Shown here one piece after another: positions 25,745 to 33,090 of a stretch of 64,000 bases of DNA (position 1 is the first letter of the stretch; each line of letters starts with the position of its first letter). This stretch comes from Antennarius striatus (taxonomy: Eukaryota; Chordata; Actinopteri; Lophiiformes; Antennariidae). Position numbers and translations under genes: made by a program. The stretch lies in NCBI RefSeq assembly GCF_040054535.1, contig NC_090782.1:22573501-22637500 (forward strand), in the 5' to 3' direction. A model generated the notes under the pieces. It was not told the DNA's origin and did not search any database. It saw nothing but the letters and a program-made list of their open reading frames with translations.

Positions 25745-27943
25745 ACAACATCATACTTAACATTTTTTTCTTTGTTGTCAAACTGCAAATAATTTCAAGG
25801 AATAAAACTTCATTAAGGTTTAAGGTTCAAGTTTCTTTAAGGCACGTGTCAAACTCAAGGCTAGCGATCCAAATGTGGCCCTCCACATCATTTTATGTGG
25901 CCCCTGAGAGCATAAGAGGTCAGAGTGTCTAAAAATAAATATTTTTTTTTTCTATGCAACTGTAATGTTTTGTAACTTAGATTACATTGAGTTACATTTA
26001 TTTACATTTATTAGTTACATCTGGCCCTTTGCGGACAGCCGTTATGCTGCTGTGGCTCTCAGCTTTAAAGGAACAGTTCCACATTTTGGGAAAGACCCTT
26101 TTTTTTTTTGCTTTCTTGTAACTTGTAATTCCTATAATAGGCTAAAAAATAAGAATTTATTTCTGTTAAATACACAAGAAATAATGCAGCAAGTTGTAAA
26201 ACTGAGATTCATCTGCATAGTGCGGGTTTAACGGATCAATTCTACCTCCATCCGTGCTATGCTAAGCTAATTGCATCTTTCTTCAAGATCTGCAGCACAC
26301 ATCAAGTCCACCTACCAGACATCCTCTCATGACGTTGACACACAGGCCGGTGCAGGGCCGGATCAGCGTCAGCCCCCTGCAGTGGGAGCAGTACTGCATC
26401 CTCACTAACCCCCGTCCACATTCCCGGGATAACGTCGCCTTCTCCGTCGCGTTCACAACCTCTCCAGCCATCCCCAGCAGCCTGCTCAACGCTCGGCTGG
26501 CCCCGAGCGCGCGGGACAAGCCGCCCACCAGCAGGCGAGGGTGGGGCCCGAACGGGCTGACGTCCTGCCGCGTCATACGCAGGCAGTCGTCGCGATTGGA
26601 GGAAAGGGAGGGGTAGGAATGCGTCGACGCGCGTCCGATCCCGGGGTTGATCAGCCGGCGGTAGACCAAAGGGAAAAGGTCGTCATAAAAGCGACGCACG
26701 GCGTCGTCCAACGAGGAGTCGGGGTCCCCCGAAAGGTGACGTTTGATGCCAGTGAACAGCTGAAGCACGAGGGGGCGACAGTCGGATGCCAGGGCCGCGT
26801 AGGCGCTGTCGAAAAGACTGCCGGTCAGATTGGACGTGAAGGACACCAGCGACTCAAAGGTCTCTGCAACGACAGCGAAAACAGATAAAAAGTGTTATTA
26901 ACGAATCAAATTACATCCTTACAACATGTGTGTATTCTGGGCTCGTGCTGCTTGCATTCACAAGCGTCTCCTAGGTGTGTGTCGGATGTGTTTTAACCTG
27001 CAGAGACTTTTTGTGCGATTTTAATCAATTGAGGTTTTAAATAATTGAATCTCTATCCCACTTTTTCCACAGTTATGTGAAAATCTGACGACTAGTTGCA
27101 TGCACCATCGATAAAAACGCTGCAGAAATGACCGTCTTGCAGGTAAATCTCCAACAAAGTGTAATGAAGAGATGCATTGTCTTTAACAAGCGTGCATCAA
27201 GATAACTGACTTATGTAGTAAGTCTATATCTGACCCGCGTTCAGCTTCCACGGGGTCTGCCGCACTAACCTTGGTCTGACTTTATCCCTGCACACGAGCC
27301 AAAATAGCGCCCGACTTAATTCATCCCCCGAGTTCCTTTTCAGCAGCCTGTTATCTATAGTCAGGTGATAATGAGAGGCCTGAGCTCACCATCCGCTGCG
27401 TTTCCTATCGTCACACGGTCTAATAAAGTGGGCAGAGCGGTGTGTGACAGTTGGTGTCTCTAGTAAAAAGGGTGATGTAGGGTCTGATGGAATCCTACAC
27501 ACACACACACACACAGAAATCTATTTATCACAGAGTCATCACTCAGTGTGTGTGTGTGTGCTTGTTCCTTAAATGCTTCATATTTCACCATCACAGCCTC
27601 ACATATTAACCAAAAAGACCAAAAAGAAAACTGTCTTCGCCATCTTCCTATGTCTTCCTATGTCTTCCTATGTCGCCACAAAGAGGCGACGTGAATTCAT
27701 ACCGGTGTCGCCGTCGCGTTCCCAAACCAATGAGCGAAAACGTCTCTCTGTTTTATGTGTTTGCATACTCATGTCATGGCAATGGCCACACAAACACAGA
27801 TGGCATCAAGTGACAGGGGTAAACTCCGCTCTGGGGTCATGTGATTAGCTCTCTGCCCCAGTATGATTGGATGACAGCTGCACCGTGGTGGAGAGGGCGC
27901 AATTGTCTCGTGGCGGCAGGAAAGAGAAACGCACGCGAAGCAC

Positions 27944-27981
<38 letters not shown>

Positions 27982-30900
27982 AATGAAGTAATCCTCAGGG
28001 TGTAAATGGAGCCGGACTACAACCGCTCTGGGCATGTCTCCGTTTCTGCAGAGAGCTTTAATTACGGCGCTTCAGAGAGGAGATCCTTTGAGATGCAGCT
28101 CAGCTGTTCCTCGCTGCTGTCACGTAAAATTAATTTCACAGATTAAAGAGTTTCTTTTTACACTAAACTATTATTTTTATGTCATTAACTAACCACCATG
28201 TCTGCTTGTTTATCTGCTCAAGACTTTGCCCACAGATTTGGACGTGGAGATTTAACTGGTTTGTGAGGTGAATCATAGACAAATATTTAATGATGGATAT
28301 TTAATGATGTTCCATCGACACGTGCAACCACATTTTAGTTGGCCTCCTTTAGGTGCAACGACAGACGTATTAATGTAAAATGTAAAATGGAATTACAGCA
28401 AAGTTAGAACTTTATTTTCCATTTTTTTGACTATAGTAATATTTTTTTTAATTTTTTTTTATTTGAGAAACAGAAATTTCTACTGAAAAATATGGATTAT
28501 TTTCACATCACAAACCTAAAAATCGGAACAGGGCAAAAACACTTGGGGTTTTTTTTTTCTGACTCATTTAAGTTGAATGTATTTTATTTTCAGTCCTCCT
28601 ACTCGCTGCAGCTTGCTCCTCATTCGGCCCCCTGGTTTTGTGGCTTTTTTGCATTAATTTTACCCATGGATGGTTAAGCCATCCGCTGGGCATCAATAGC
28701 ATCTGAAACTACGCCTGAGTGCATTCAGATGGAGGAGGGAGGAGAGGCTGAGCGATAGAGACGGAGGAGAAAAAGCATAGAGAGGTACATGTTTGCCATG
28801 TCTGTCTGCTGGGTTTCATCAACTCCAGCCCTCTCATAATCTCTACACTACACACACACACAAAATGAACACACTCCTGCACACAGAGACGATGGCACAA
28901 ACACACATCATGCTCACACAGACCGGTGAATAGCACTGAGAGACAAGTGGACAAGCAGAGTATTCTTCCTCCCATTCAGAGCAGCCCATTAGAGACAGAC
29001 TGTTGCCCGTGGCAACAACACTTTGAGACCGATACGTGCTGAATGTAAACATTCTCCATCCCTCGCGCTCTCATTGGCCGAGAACAAAGCCTTATTATGG
29101 CAGAGACGGAGACGGACGGACGGAGAAAGAGAAGCAGAGAGTTGTAACAAAGTTTTCCGCTGCTCCCTCTCGGAGTTTTCTCCCCCAAAAGACTCAATCG
29201 GACGTCAGTTGTTTGTTTGGCTAGTCGCTGCGGCGCCTCACAACGCGAACCGGCCCTCGGATCGCCACCCTGACACAAACTAGCTCGTTCATGACAAACA
29301 CACAAAGTGAGAATGACAGGGGGGGGGGCGCGAAAGGCACTTGACATACTGTAACTATTAAAATGCCAAAAACTCCAACTGGCAATGAAGTAAAGTCAGA
29401 CCCAATGATCCAAATAAAAAATATTAATAAAGCGTAGCTGGAACAGAAGCGTCATAGATAATATTAGGAATACAACATTTAATATTAAGATATTTATAGT
29501 TTTTGTCCATTTTTTTGGTCCATAGTTAAAAAAGTGAAAAATTCCAAATACAATTTCACATCTTCATCACCTTTCTATTAAATCAATCACCATCATTGAA
29601 CGCAGAAACAAAAAACACGTTTTATCCTACAATGGAATTTTTTTTTTGGACATTTGAGCTTGTGGAAAATGTGTTTTGTAGATTTCTTTTGAGGATGTAT
29701 GAAAGAAAAAACCTTCTCCCCTCCCCTCGCTCACCTTGGTAGGCCTTGGACTGTGCGGCGATCAGGTACTTGAGTTCGAAGCTGTAGGATCGCATCTTCT
29801 GCTGGGTCTCGCTGCGAACAGCTGCCATGTAGCTGTCCTCCATCTTGCCAGTGCAGCAGCTGGGCCCGGGGTGGGGGCACACGCGGAGGGATTCGCCTGG
29901 AGGACGGAGGTAGAAGAGGGAAATAGCGACAGGTCAGATCAGAGCCAGGGATGGTTTCAGTCACGTACTGATGGGTGGAGGGGGTCCATGAATCTACACA
30001 GCTCACTTTATAAATGAAAGTTTCCCATGATTAATGGAATGAAATAAAACCGTTTTTCTTTCGATTCTTAAGGTAGTGGGAGACACAGATTTATTCCTAA
30101 AGTAAAAATCCTTTCTTTTTTTTTTCAAAATCAAAAAGAACACATCTTTATAATTGGTGGTTAATGATGCAATCGAGGACCCTTCATTCACGATTCTGCA
30201 AAAATAATTCCACAATAATCCTCATGTGCAAGGGGATGGCAGATTTCAGCTAATTTCTGCAGCTTGAGGAGCATTTTGATGACATTTTAGGAGCACATTC
30301 CAATTTCTTTTAAAGCTCTGCTTAGGGAAGCGCTAACAGGACAGTTAGATGGGTATATTTGTCCAGTAAAGAGCAGCTAGTAGTCTTGTGTGTCCACAGA
30401 TGACGGCCAATAATGCTGTTTAACTTTTATGCAGCTCATTCCTTCTGTTGAATCCCCTGATAAAGTGCATGTGGCCTCCAGGTGCTCATCCATTCCCCTG
30501 CATGATCAGGGAATTCGGCCTAATTCAGATTTGTCCTCTCTAAATTCATCTCTGGTTATGCCAGATCACAAGACCGTGAGCAGAGAGGATTCTGATGCAG
30601 AGACAAGGCAGGTCTTTAATTTGAAATCTGTTTCCTCCAGAAACTCTGAGATATATTACATAACTGTCAACAGAATTAATGTGTGTGTGTGTGTGGGGGG
30701 GGGGTTACCTTTTACTGGTCCTGTGGAGAGTCTGTGACATCCCAATTATCACATTTACATTTAGAAAACATCATCTTTACCACCACTCGTGGTCAAAGTG
30801 TGTTTTCCAGAGCCAGATCGCTGCAGGCCATTTGTGCTGGTGGTCTAGGATAATACTGGAGGCCTATGCTGACCTGTGTTTTATCTTTGGACCTATATTT

Positions 30901-31495
30901 CTAAAAAGCCACGGGTTCAAAACCACGTGTGGGCTTGCAAGTCACAGCAGGAGAAGTTTGATTATGTAACAATATAAAAGCAGTCCACTTTCCTTTCTTA
31001 GAGGTTAACATGCAGAAAATATAGAAAGCCTTTTGAACTATTTTCAGCGCTGGATGCCCGACGCGCTCAGCCTGAGAATAAAGTGAAGAGCAAAGAGTTT
31101 ATTTATGACATCATTAGACTTGTGTTTGGAACCTTAAATTTTTTTTAAAAAAAAATATATATATAAAAGAAATTGAATTAAAGCATGCAAATAAAGTGGT
31201 TTCACCCAAAATCAAAGTCAGATTTCACTTCAATGTTATTTATTTAAAGCACAAATTGCATGCAGGCATTCTGTTTCGGGAATGTCTCCGGTAATATTTC
31301 CAGCGGGACCGACTGACCTGTTGCCGGCCTGTCCGGCACCAGCTCCACCGGGCCGATCTGCCGCATCATGTAGGCTGTCTTCACCTCATGACAGCTGTCC
31401 ACGTCGGCCGCCCTACAGCCGGTGTCCGGTAAAAACACCAAATACAGCAAAATCAACCGAAACAAGTCCACGTTTTGTGAGGCTGCACGGAACAT
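1964..31495 (-). CDS. gpc5: Glypican-5-type GPI-anchored heparan sulfate proteoglycan (10 coding exons)
   Basis: This is a cell-surface heparan sulfate proteoglycan of the GPC3/GPC5 subfamily; such proteins modulate Hedgehog, Wnt and FGF signalling. Coding exons, in gene order: 31495-31318, 29896-29735, 26863-26316, 25097-24915, 24142-23964, 23624-23502, 16780-16660, 13137-12996, 2256-2159, 2059-1964. All phases agree, giving about 609 residues (human GPC5 has 572). Residues 1-30 hold a signal peptide with the core [12 protein letters not shown]. All 14 invariant glypican cysteines are visible, including C35, C66, C73 and C74, the cluster [22 protein letters not shown] at 292-296 and [22 protein letters not shown] and RQDVSPFG match GPC5 closely. 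Ser-Gly sites at 526, 528 and 541 sit beside the acidic [10 protein letters not shown] and are likely glycan attachment sites. Basic RRRQQQSRR at the exon 5/6 junction could be a convertase site. The C-terminus is hydrophobic ([12 protein letters not shown]), as for a GPI signal. Which paralogue (gpc5a, b or c) is uncertain. Confidence 0.9.
2060..2158 (-). other. gpc5: Short last intron of the glypican (99 nt, frame-neutral)
   Basis: The donor is CAA|GTAGGT at 2159/2158 and the acceptor is AACCAG|GTG at 2060/2059. The intron is 99 nt long, a multiple of three, and contains no in-frame stop, so unspliced RNA would add 33 residues just before the GPI signal. Phases 0/0 support splicing, but the pyrimidine tract is weak, so retention cannot be excluded. 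Confidence 0.5.
3099..3704. repeat. Cluster of CA/GT microsatellites
   Basis: Five dinucleotide tracts lie within 600 bp: CA at about 3099-3131, GT at about 3208-3269, CA at about 3359-3410, CA at about 3476-3533 and CA at about 3679-3703. GT and CA phases alternate between strands, so neighbouring tracts can pair as inverted repeats. The open frames across them encode only VCVCV or THTHT and are not genes. Confidence 0.9.
3902..4046. repeat. Dispersed repeat copy A (hAT-like remnant?)
   Basis: This shares blocks with 25846-26072: AACTGTAATGTTTGTAACTT near the left end and GTTACATGTGGCCCTTTGAG followed by a TTATGCTGATGTGGCC block near the right. The TGTGGCCC wording resembles degraded hAT (Charlie-type) sequence, but that class is an inference. 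The relationship between the two copies is visible directly. Confidence 0.5.
5170..5850. repeat. Scattered short CA/GT microsatellites
   Basis: Imperfect GT or CA tracts lie near 5187-5208, 5398-5430, 5655-5689, 5726-5750 and 5829-5848. The intervening DNA shows no exon or element I recognise. Confidence 0.75.
6909..6945. repeat. GT microsatellite
   Basis: An interrupted GT tract (TGTGTGTGTTAGTGTGTG and onward) inside glypican intron 8. Confidence 0.8.
9914..9943. other. Perfect 8-bp stem hairpin in a CG-containing block
   Basis: TGGCTACA at 9914-9921 and TGTAGCCA at 9936-9943 are exact reverse complements around a 14-nt loop. The surrounding 9860-10090 is richer in CG than the AT-rich intron on either side. 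No function is recognised. Confidence 0.35.
10021..10066. repeat. Two-copy tandem repeat, about 24-bp period
   Basis: GCCGACGGAATTCAGCCGAA at 10021 is followed 24 bp later by GCCGACGGATATAGCCGAAG at 10045. The copies share GCCGACGGA and AGCCGAAG blocks. They are CG-rich against an AT-rich background. Confidence 0.5.
10981..11330. mobile_element. TA-flanked MITE, Tc1/mariner or pogo/Tigger superfamily
   Basis: The 350-bp element begins CAGTAATCCCTCGCTTATTC and ends with the approximate reverse complement (CGCGAGTAACGTGGGATTACTG). TA lies immediately outside both ends (10979-10980 and 11331-11332), as expected for a Tc1/mariner/pogo target-site duplication. There is no transposase frame, so it is non-autonomous. 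The CAGTAATCCCTCG start is a motif I recognise from mariner/Tigger-type elements; the exact family is an inference. Confidence 0.75.
12934..12984. repeat. GT microsatellite beside a glypican splice donor
   Basis: A GT tract, read as CA on the coding strand, lies inside the first 60 nt of glypican intron 8. It starts about 11 nt after the exon 8 donor at 12996/12995. It explains the run of alternating Thr-His in the open frame that reads through the donor. Confidence 0.9.
13138..16659 (-). other. gpc5: Glypican intron 7 (3.5 kb) with possible conserved non-coding DNA
   Basis: The donor follows LEQLTQ (CAG|GTAGCT, phase 0) and the acceptor precedes ELLVELGW (TTAAG|GAG, phase 0). It holds a GT microsatellite at about 15506-15540 and T or G homopolymer runs. 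Non-repetitive AT/CG-mixed blocks at about 14820-15260 and 15570-16300, with TAATTA- and ATTAATG-type words, look enhancer-like, but nothing in one sequence can prove it. Confidence 0.6.
15506..15540. repeat. GT microsatellite
   Basis: Uninterrupted GT tract in glypican intron 7. Confidence 0.9.
16926..16976. repeat. CA microsatellite
   Basis: About 25 CA units, with further short CA words following. Confidence 0.9.
19768..19777. repeat. Left target-site duplication of the RTE insertion
   Basis: ATTTAATTAG here is repeated exactly at 20832-20841 on the other side of the LINE fragment, as left by target-primed reverse transcription. Confidence 0.75.
19778..20831 (+). mobile_element. 5'-truncated RTE-clade LINE fragment (reverse transcriptase C-terminal half)
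   Basis: This is a 1,054-bp fragment of a non-LTR retrotransposon. It starts inside the reverse transcriptase at [14 protein letters not shown], continues through [12 protein letters not shown], the catalytic FADD box (about 20044-20055), [22 protein letters not shown] and [10 protein letters not shown], and ends at IRCGDP with a stop at 20800. A short AAG-rich tail follows. The wording is typical of the RTE clade (Expander/Rex3-like in fish); the family name is an inference. A 1-nt deletion near 19982-19985 shifts the frame between SALSPF and AMVMDRL, so it is dead. The endonuclease half is absent. Perfect 10-bp duplications of ATTTAATTAG flank it. It lies in glypican intron 6, antisense to that gene. 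Confidence 0.9.
20832..20841. repeat. Right target-site duplication of the RTE insertion
   Basis: ATTTAATTAG directly after the AAG-rich 3' tail matches 19768-19777 base for base. Confidence 0.75.
22471..22925. repeat. Hypervariable GT/GCGT satellite block
   Basis: GT and GCGT units dominate 22471-22541 and 22636-22718. Then 22852-22921 is a small minisatellite in which CAGTGTGTGTGTGCGTGTGT-like units repeat with varying length. Reading frames across it are repeat artefacts. Confidence 0.85.
23022..23065. repeat. CA microsatellite
   Basis: CA tract with a CATA interruption, in glypican intron 6 about 440 bp from exon 6. Confidence 0.85.
23626..23651. repeat. GA/CT microsatellite forming the polypyrimidine tract before glypican exon 6
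   Basis: On the coding strand this is a CT run ending CTCTCTCAG|G at the exon 6 acceptor (23625/23624). The microsatellite therefore doubles as the splice-site pyrimidine tract, and length change here could affect exon 6 inclusion. Confidence 0.7.
25692..25747. repeat. CA microsatellite
   Basis: About 24 CA units, then CATACACACA, in glypican intron 3. Confidence 0.9.
25846..26072. repeat. Dispersed repeat copy B (hAT-like remnant?)
   Basis: Starts near GTGTCAAACTCAAGG and CCAAATGTGGCCCTCCACAT, and ends with a CTGGCCCTTTGCGGACAGCC block and CTTTAAAGG. The inner and right parts match copy A at 3902-4046 with scattered differences. Multiple GTGGCCC words suggest a hAT-type origin. It lies in glypican intron 3. 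Confidence 0.5.
26864..29734 (-). other. gpc5: Glypican intron 2 (2.9 kb)
   Basis: The donor is TACCAAG|GTGAGC and the acceptor is GTTGCAG|AGACC, rebuilding the Glu of YQETFESL. Contents are short CA/GT tracts (about 27499-27515, 27546-27560, 27948-27981), a threefold CTTCCTATGT tandem near 27644-27673 and otherwise unremarkable sequence. No additional exon was recognised. Confidence 0.7.
29897..31317 (-). other. gpc5: Glypican intron 1 (1.4 kb)
   Basis: The donor is ACAG|GTCAGT after VPDRPAT and the acceptor is CCTCCAG|GCGAA before ESLRVC. For a vertebrate glypican this first intron is very short. Only a small GT/G run near 30679-30706 stands out. Confidence 0.75.
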
Positions 31496-32350
31496 CGCAA
31501 CATCTCAGTCAAGGAGATAGAGTCCGGGCGGTTGGCGTGAATTCCTAAAAAGTCCTGAGGAGCGGCGGGACTGAAAACTTCATCTGCAGCCAAAGTCCGT
31601 CTGGAGCCCCCGGTCAGGATCAAGCAGCGCCCTCCCCTCTCTCTCTCCCAGACACGCTCGGTTCACCTCAATTACCTAATTGACATGTGCACTAAAAAAA
31701 AAAAACACTAGATAGTCCGCTTTGCTGTGTGGATAAAAAGTTATTTCTGGTAAGAAATTAAAAAAAAAAACACAACAAGAGTTCTTAGTTTTACCATAAT
31801 TTTAAATAAGTTATATCGAGTTGAGTCACCTGATTGTGTTTTAATGTCTTCTTTACATTTGCGCCCACGCACGCACTTACCACGTGTTGTAATTAAAGAT
31901 GAATAAAGTTATAATCGGCGTATAACGTAGACCAGCGTTGAAAAGTGGGACGTGTGCGCCTCCCGCTGGATGATTTGTGTCATAGCAGATTTATTTTTAA
32001 CGGCGCGTCAGTATTTGTGTCAGACGGTCAGAGAGGTTCTGTATCCATCGGTGGGTTGTTGATCGGTTCGTTGGTTGCAGTGGTGACCCTTCACCTTTCT
32101 CACCCGGCGTCGAGCTTGTCAATATGAGATGAAATGAGATAGGACTTTATCGATCCCCTTAGGAAAATTATGTTCGCAATACATTCATGTGATCCAAATA
32201 TTTTTGTTGCATGGTCATGAAAAATGCAGTCAAAGACTTGCTGCATTGTAAGGTTGAGGCTGATGCTCTACTAGATTGATAGATGAGGTAACAGACAATT
32301 CAGTTTCATTTTTGACCGCATGCCTTTGTTGTAGGTAAAGCAACAACAAC
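31496..32350. promoter_or_regulatory. Upstream region of the glypican gene
   Basis: Sequence just upstream of the glypican ATG (31496-31680) is GC-rich and stop-rich on the coding strand, as expected for a 5'UTR and promoter. No TATA box is obvious. Beyond about 31690 it turns AT-rich. The placement of the promoter is inferred from position only. Confidence 0.35.
32128..32180. repeat. Degenerate TTTATCGATCCC-type interspersed repeat
   Basis: GAAATGAGATAGGACTTTAT followed by CGATCCCCTTAGGAAAATT resembles the common teleost repeat with TACTTTATTGATCCC and GGGAAATT words. Only about 50 bp remain. Classification is from memory of the motif. Confidence 0.35.
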
Positions 32351-32356
32351 AAAAAA
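32351..32356 (-). terminator. RNA polymerase III terminator of tRNA-Met
   Basis: AAAAAA on the plus strand is a T6 run on the transcribed strand, two nucleotides after the tRNA 3' end. This is the standard Pol III stop. Confidence 0.8.
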
Positions 32357-32358
32357 GA

Positions 32359-32431
32359 TGCCCCGTGTGAGGCTCGAACTCACGACCTTCAGATTATGAG
32401 ACTGACGCGCTGCCTACTGCGCCAACGAGGC
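32359..32431 (-). tRNA. tRNA-Met (anticodon CAT), elongator type
   Basis: The 73-nt gene folds as a complete cloverleaf without intron. The acceptor strand GCCTCGT pairs with ACGGGGC (one G-T pair) and the discriminator base is A. The D-arm region GGCGCAGTAGGCAGC contains the A box, the anticodon loop CTCATAA carries CAT, and GTTCGAGCC in the T arm is the B box. The start GCC rather than AGC fits the elongator, not the initiator, tRNA. It lies alone between the glypican and nasp genes on the glypican strand, and the T6 terminator follows, so it looks functional. Confidence 0.95.
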
Positions 32432-32980
32432 AGTGAATCGTTAGGAACATTTACTGTCTTTTAACCCGATCGTCTTTTTAAAATGTTTTTTTTTTAAATT
32501 ATTGAATATTTGGACAATATGGCCAATCAGCGTTAGTTTGATTAACCTAGTTATGAAAGGGAGTTCGGACGATCGGGAATCTTGACCTCGTTTTTAGTGG
32601 ACAAGTTCGAGCCTAAACGTTAGTTTATTATTCTTGAATAAAGAATGAGAATAACAATGAAAAAAGACGCAACTTTCTCGTAAACGTAAACTAAAGAACA
32701 TGACGTAAATTACCGTGATGTTTGTGTCAATCACTCGTTGGAAATTTGTGTGCGACAATTTCCAAATCATGAACAATGCATTAAAGTAACAAAAAAAATA
32801 AAATCTTATATCCAAATCCTGACATACTATACTACGCTGTGTTGTTTGTCTGAGGAACCTTGAAATACTATAATTGTATCCCCATGGACAGTGAACGCAC
32901 CACCGTTCGTGCGCTGCGGCTCCTTTAACTCCAGGCTCCCGCGTTCCAACTTAAGCGGAAATAGAAACCCGTCTTTTCTC

Positions 32981-32988
32981 TATTTAAG
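32981..32988 (+). promoter_or_regulatory. nasp: Candidate TATA-like element of nasp
   Basis: TATTTAAG lies about 110 bp upstream of the nasp ATG in a GC-rich stretch (32900-33130). A start about 30 bp downstream would give a short leader of about 80 nt. This is the only TATA-like word in the right place, but it is not proven to be used. Confidence 0.35.
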
Positions 32989-33090
32989 CGCGGCAACAAA
33001 GACGCTCACAAGAGGTCTGTCTTCCCTTCCATTGCACACCGACTACATTGGTTCGCCTCGTTCAGTCGACTTTATTGTCATCTTAAAATC

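Noticed and set aside
26283..26315. Extension of glypican exon 3 past MRGCL
   Set aside because: CTG|GTAGGT is a good donor, and exon 4 ([10 protein letters not shown]) aligns directly with the human residues after GCL, so no exon is missing there.
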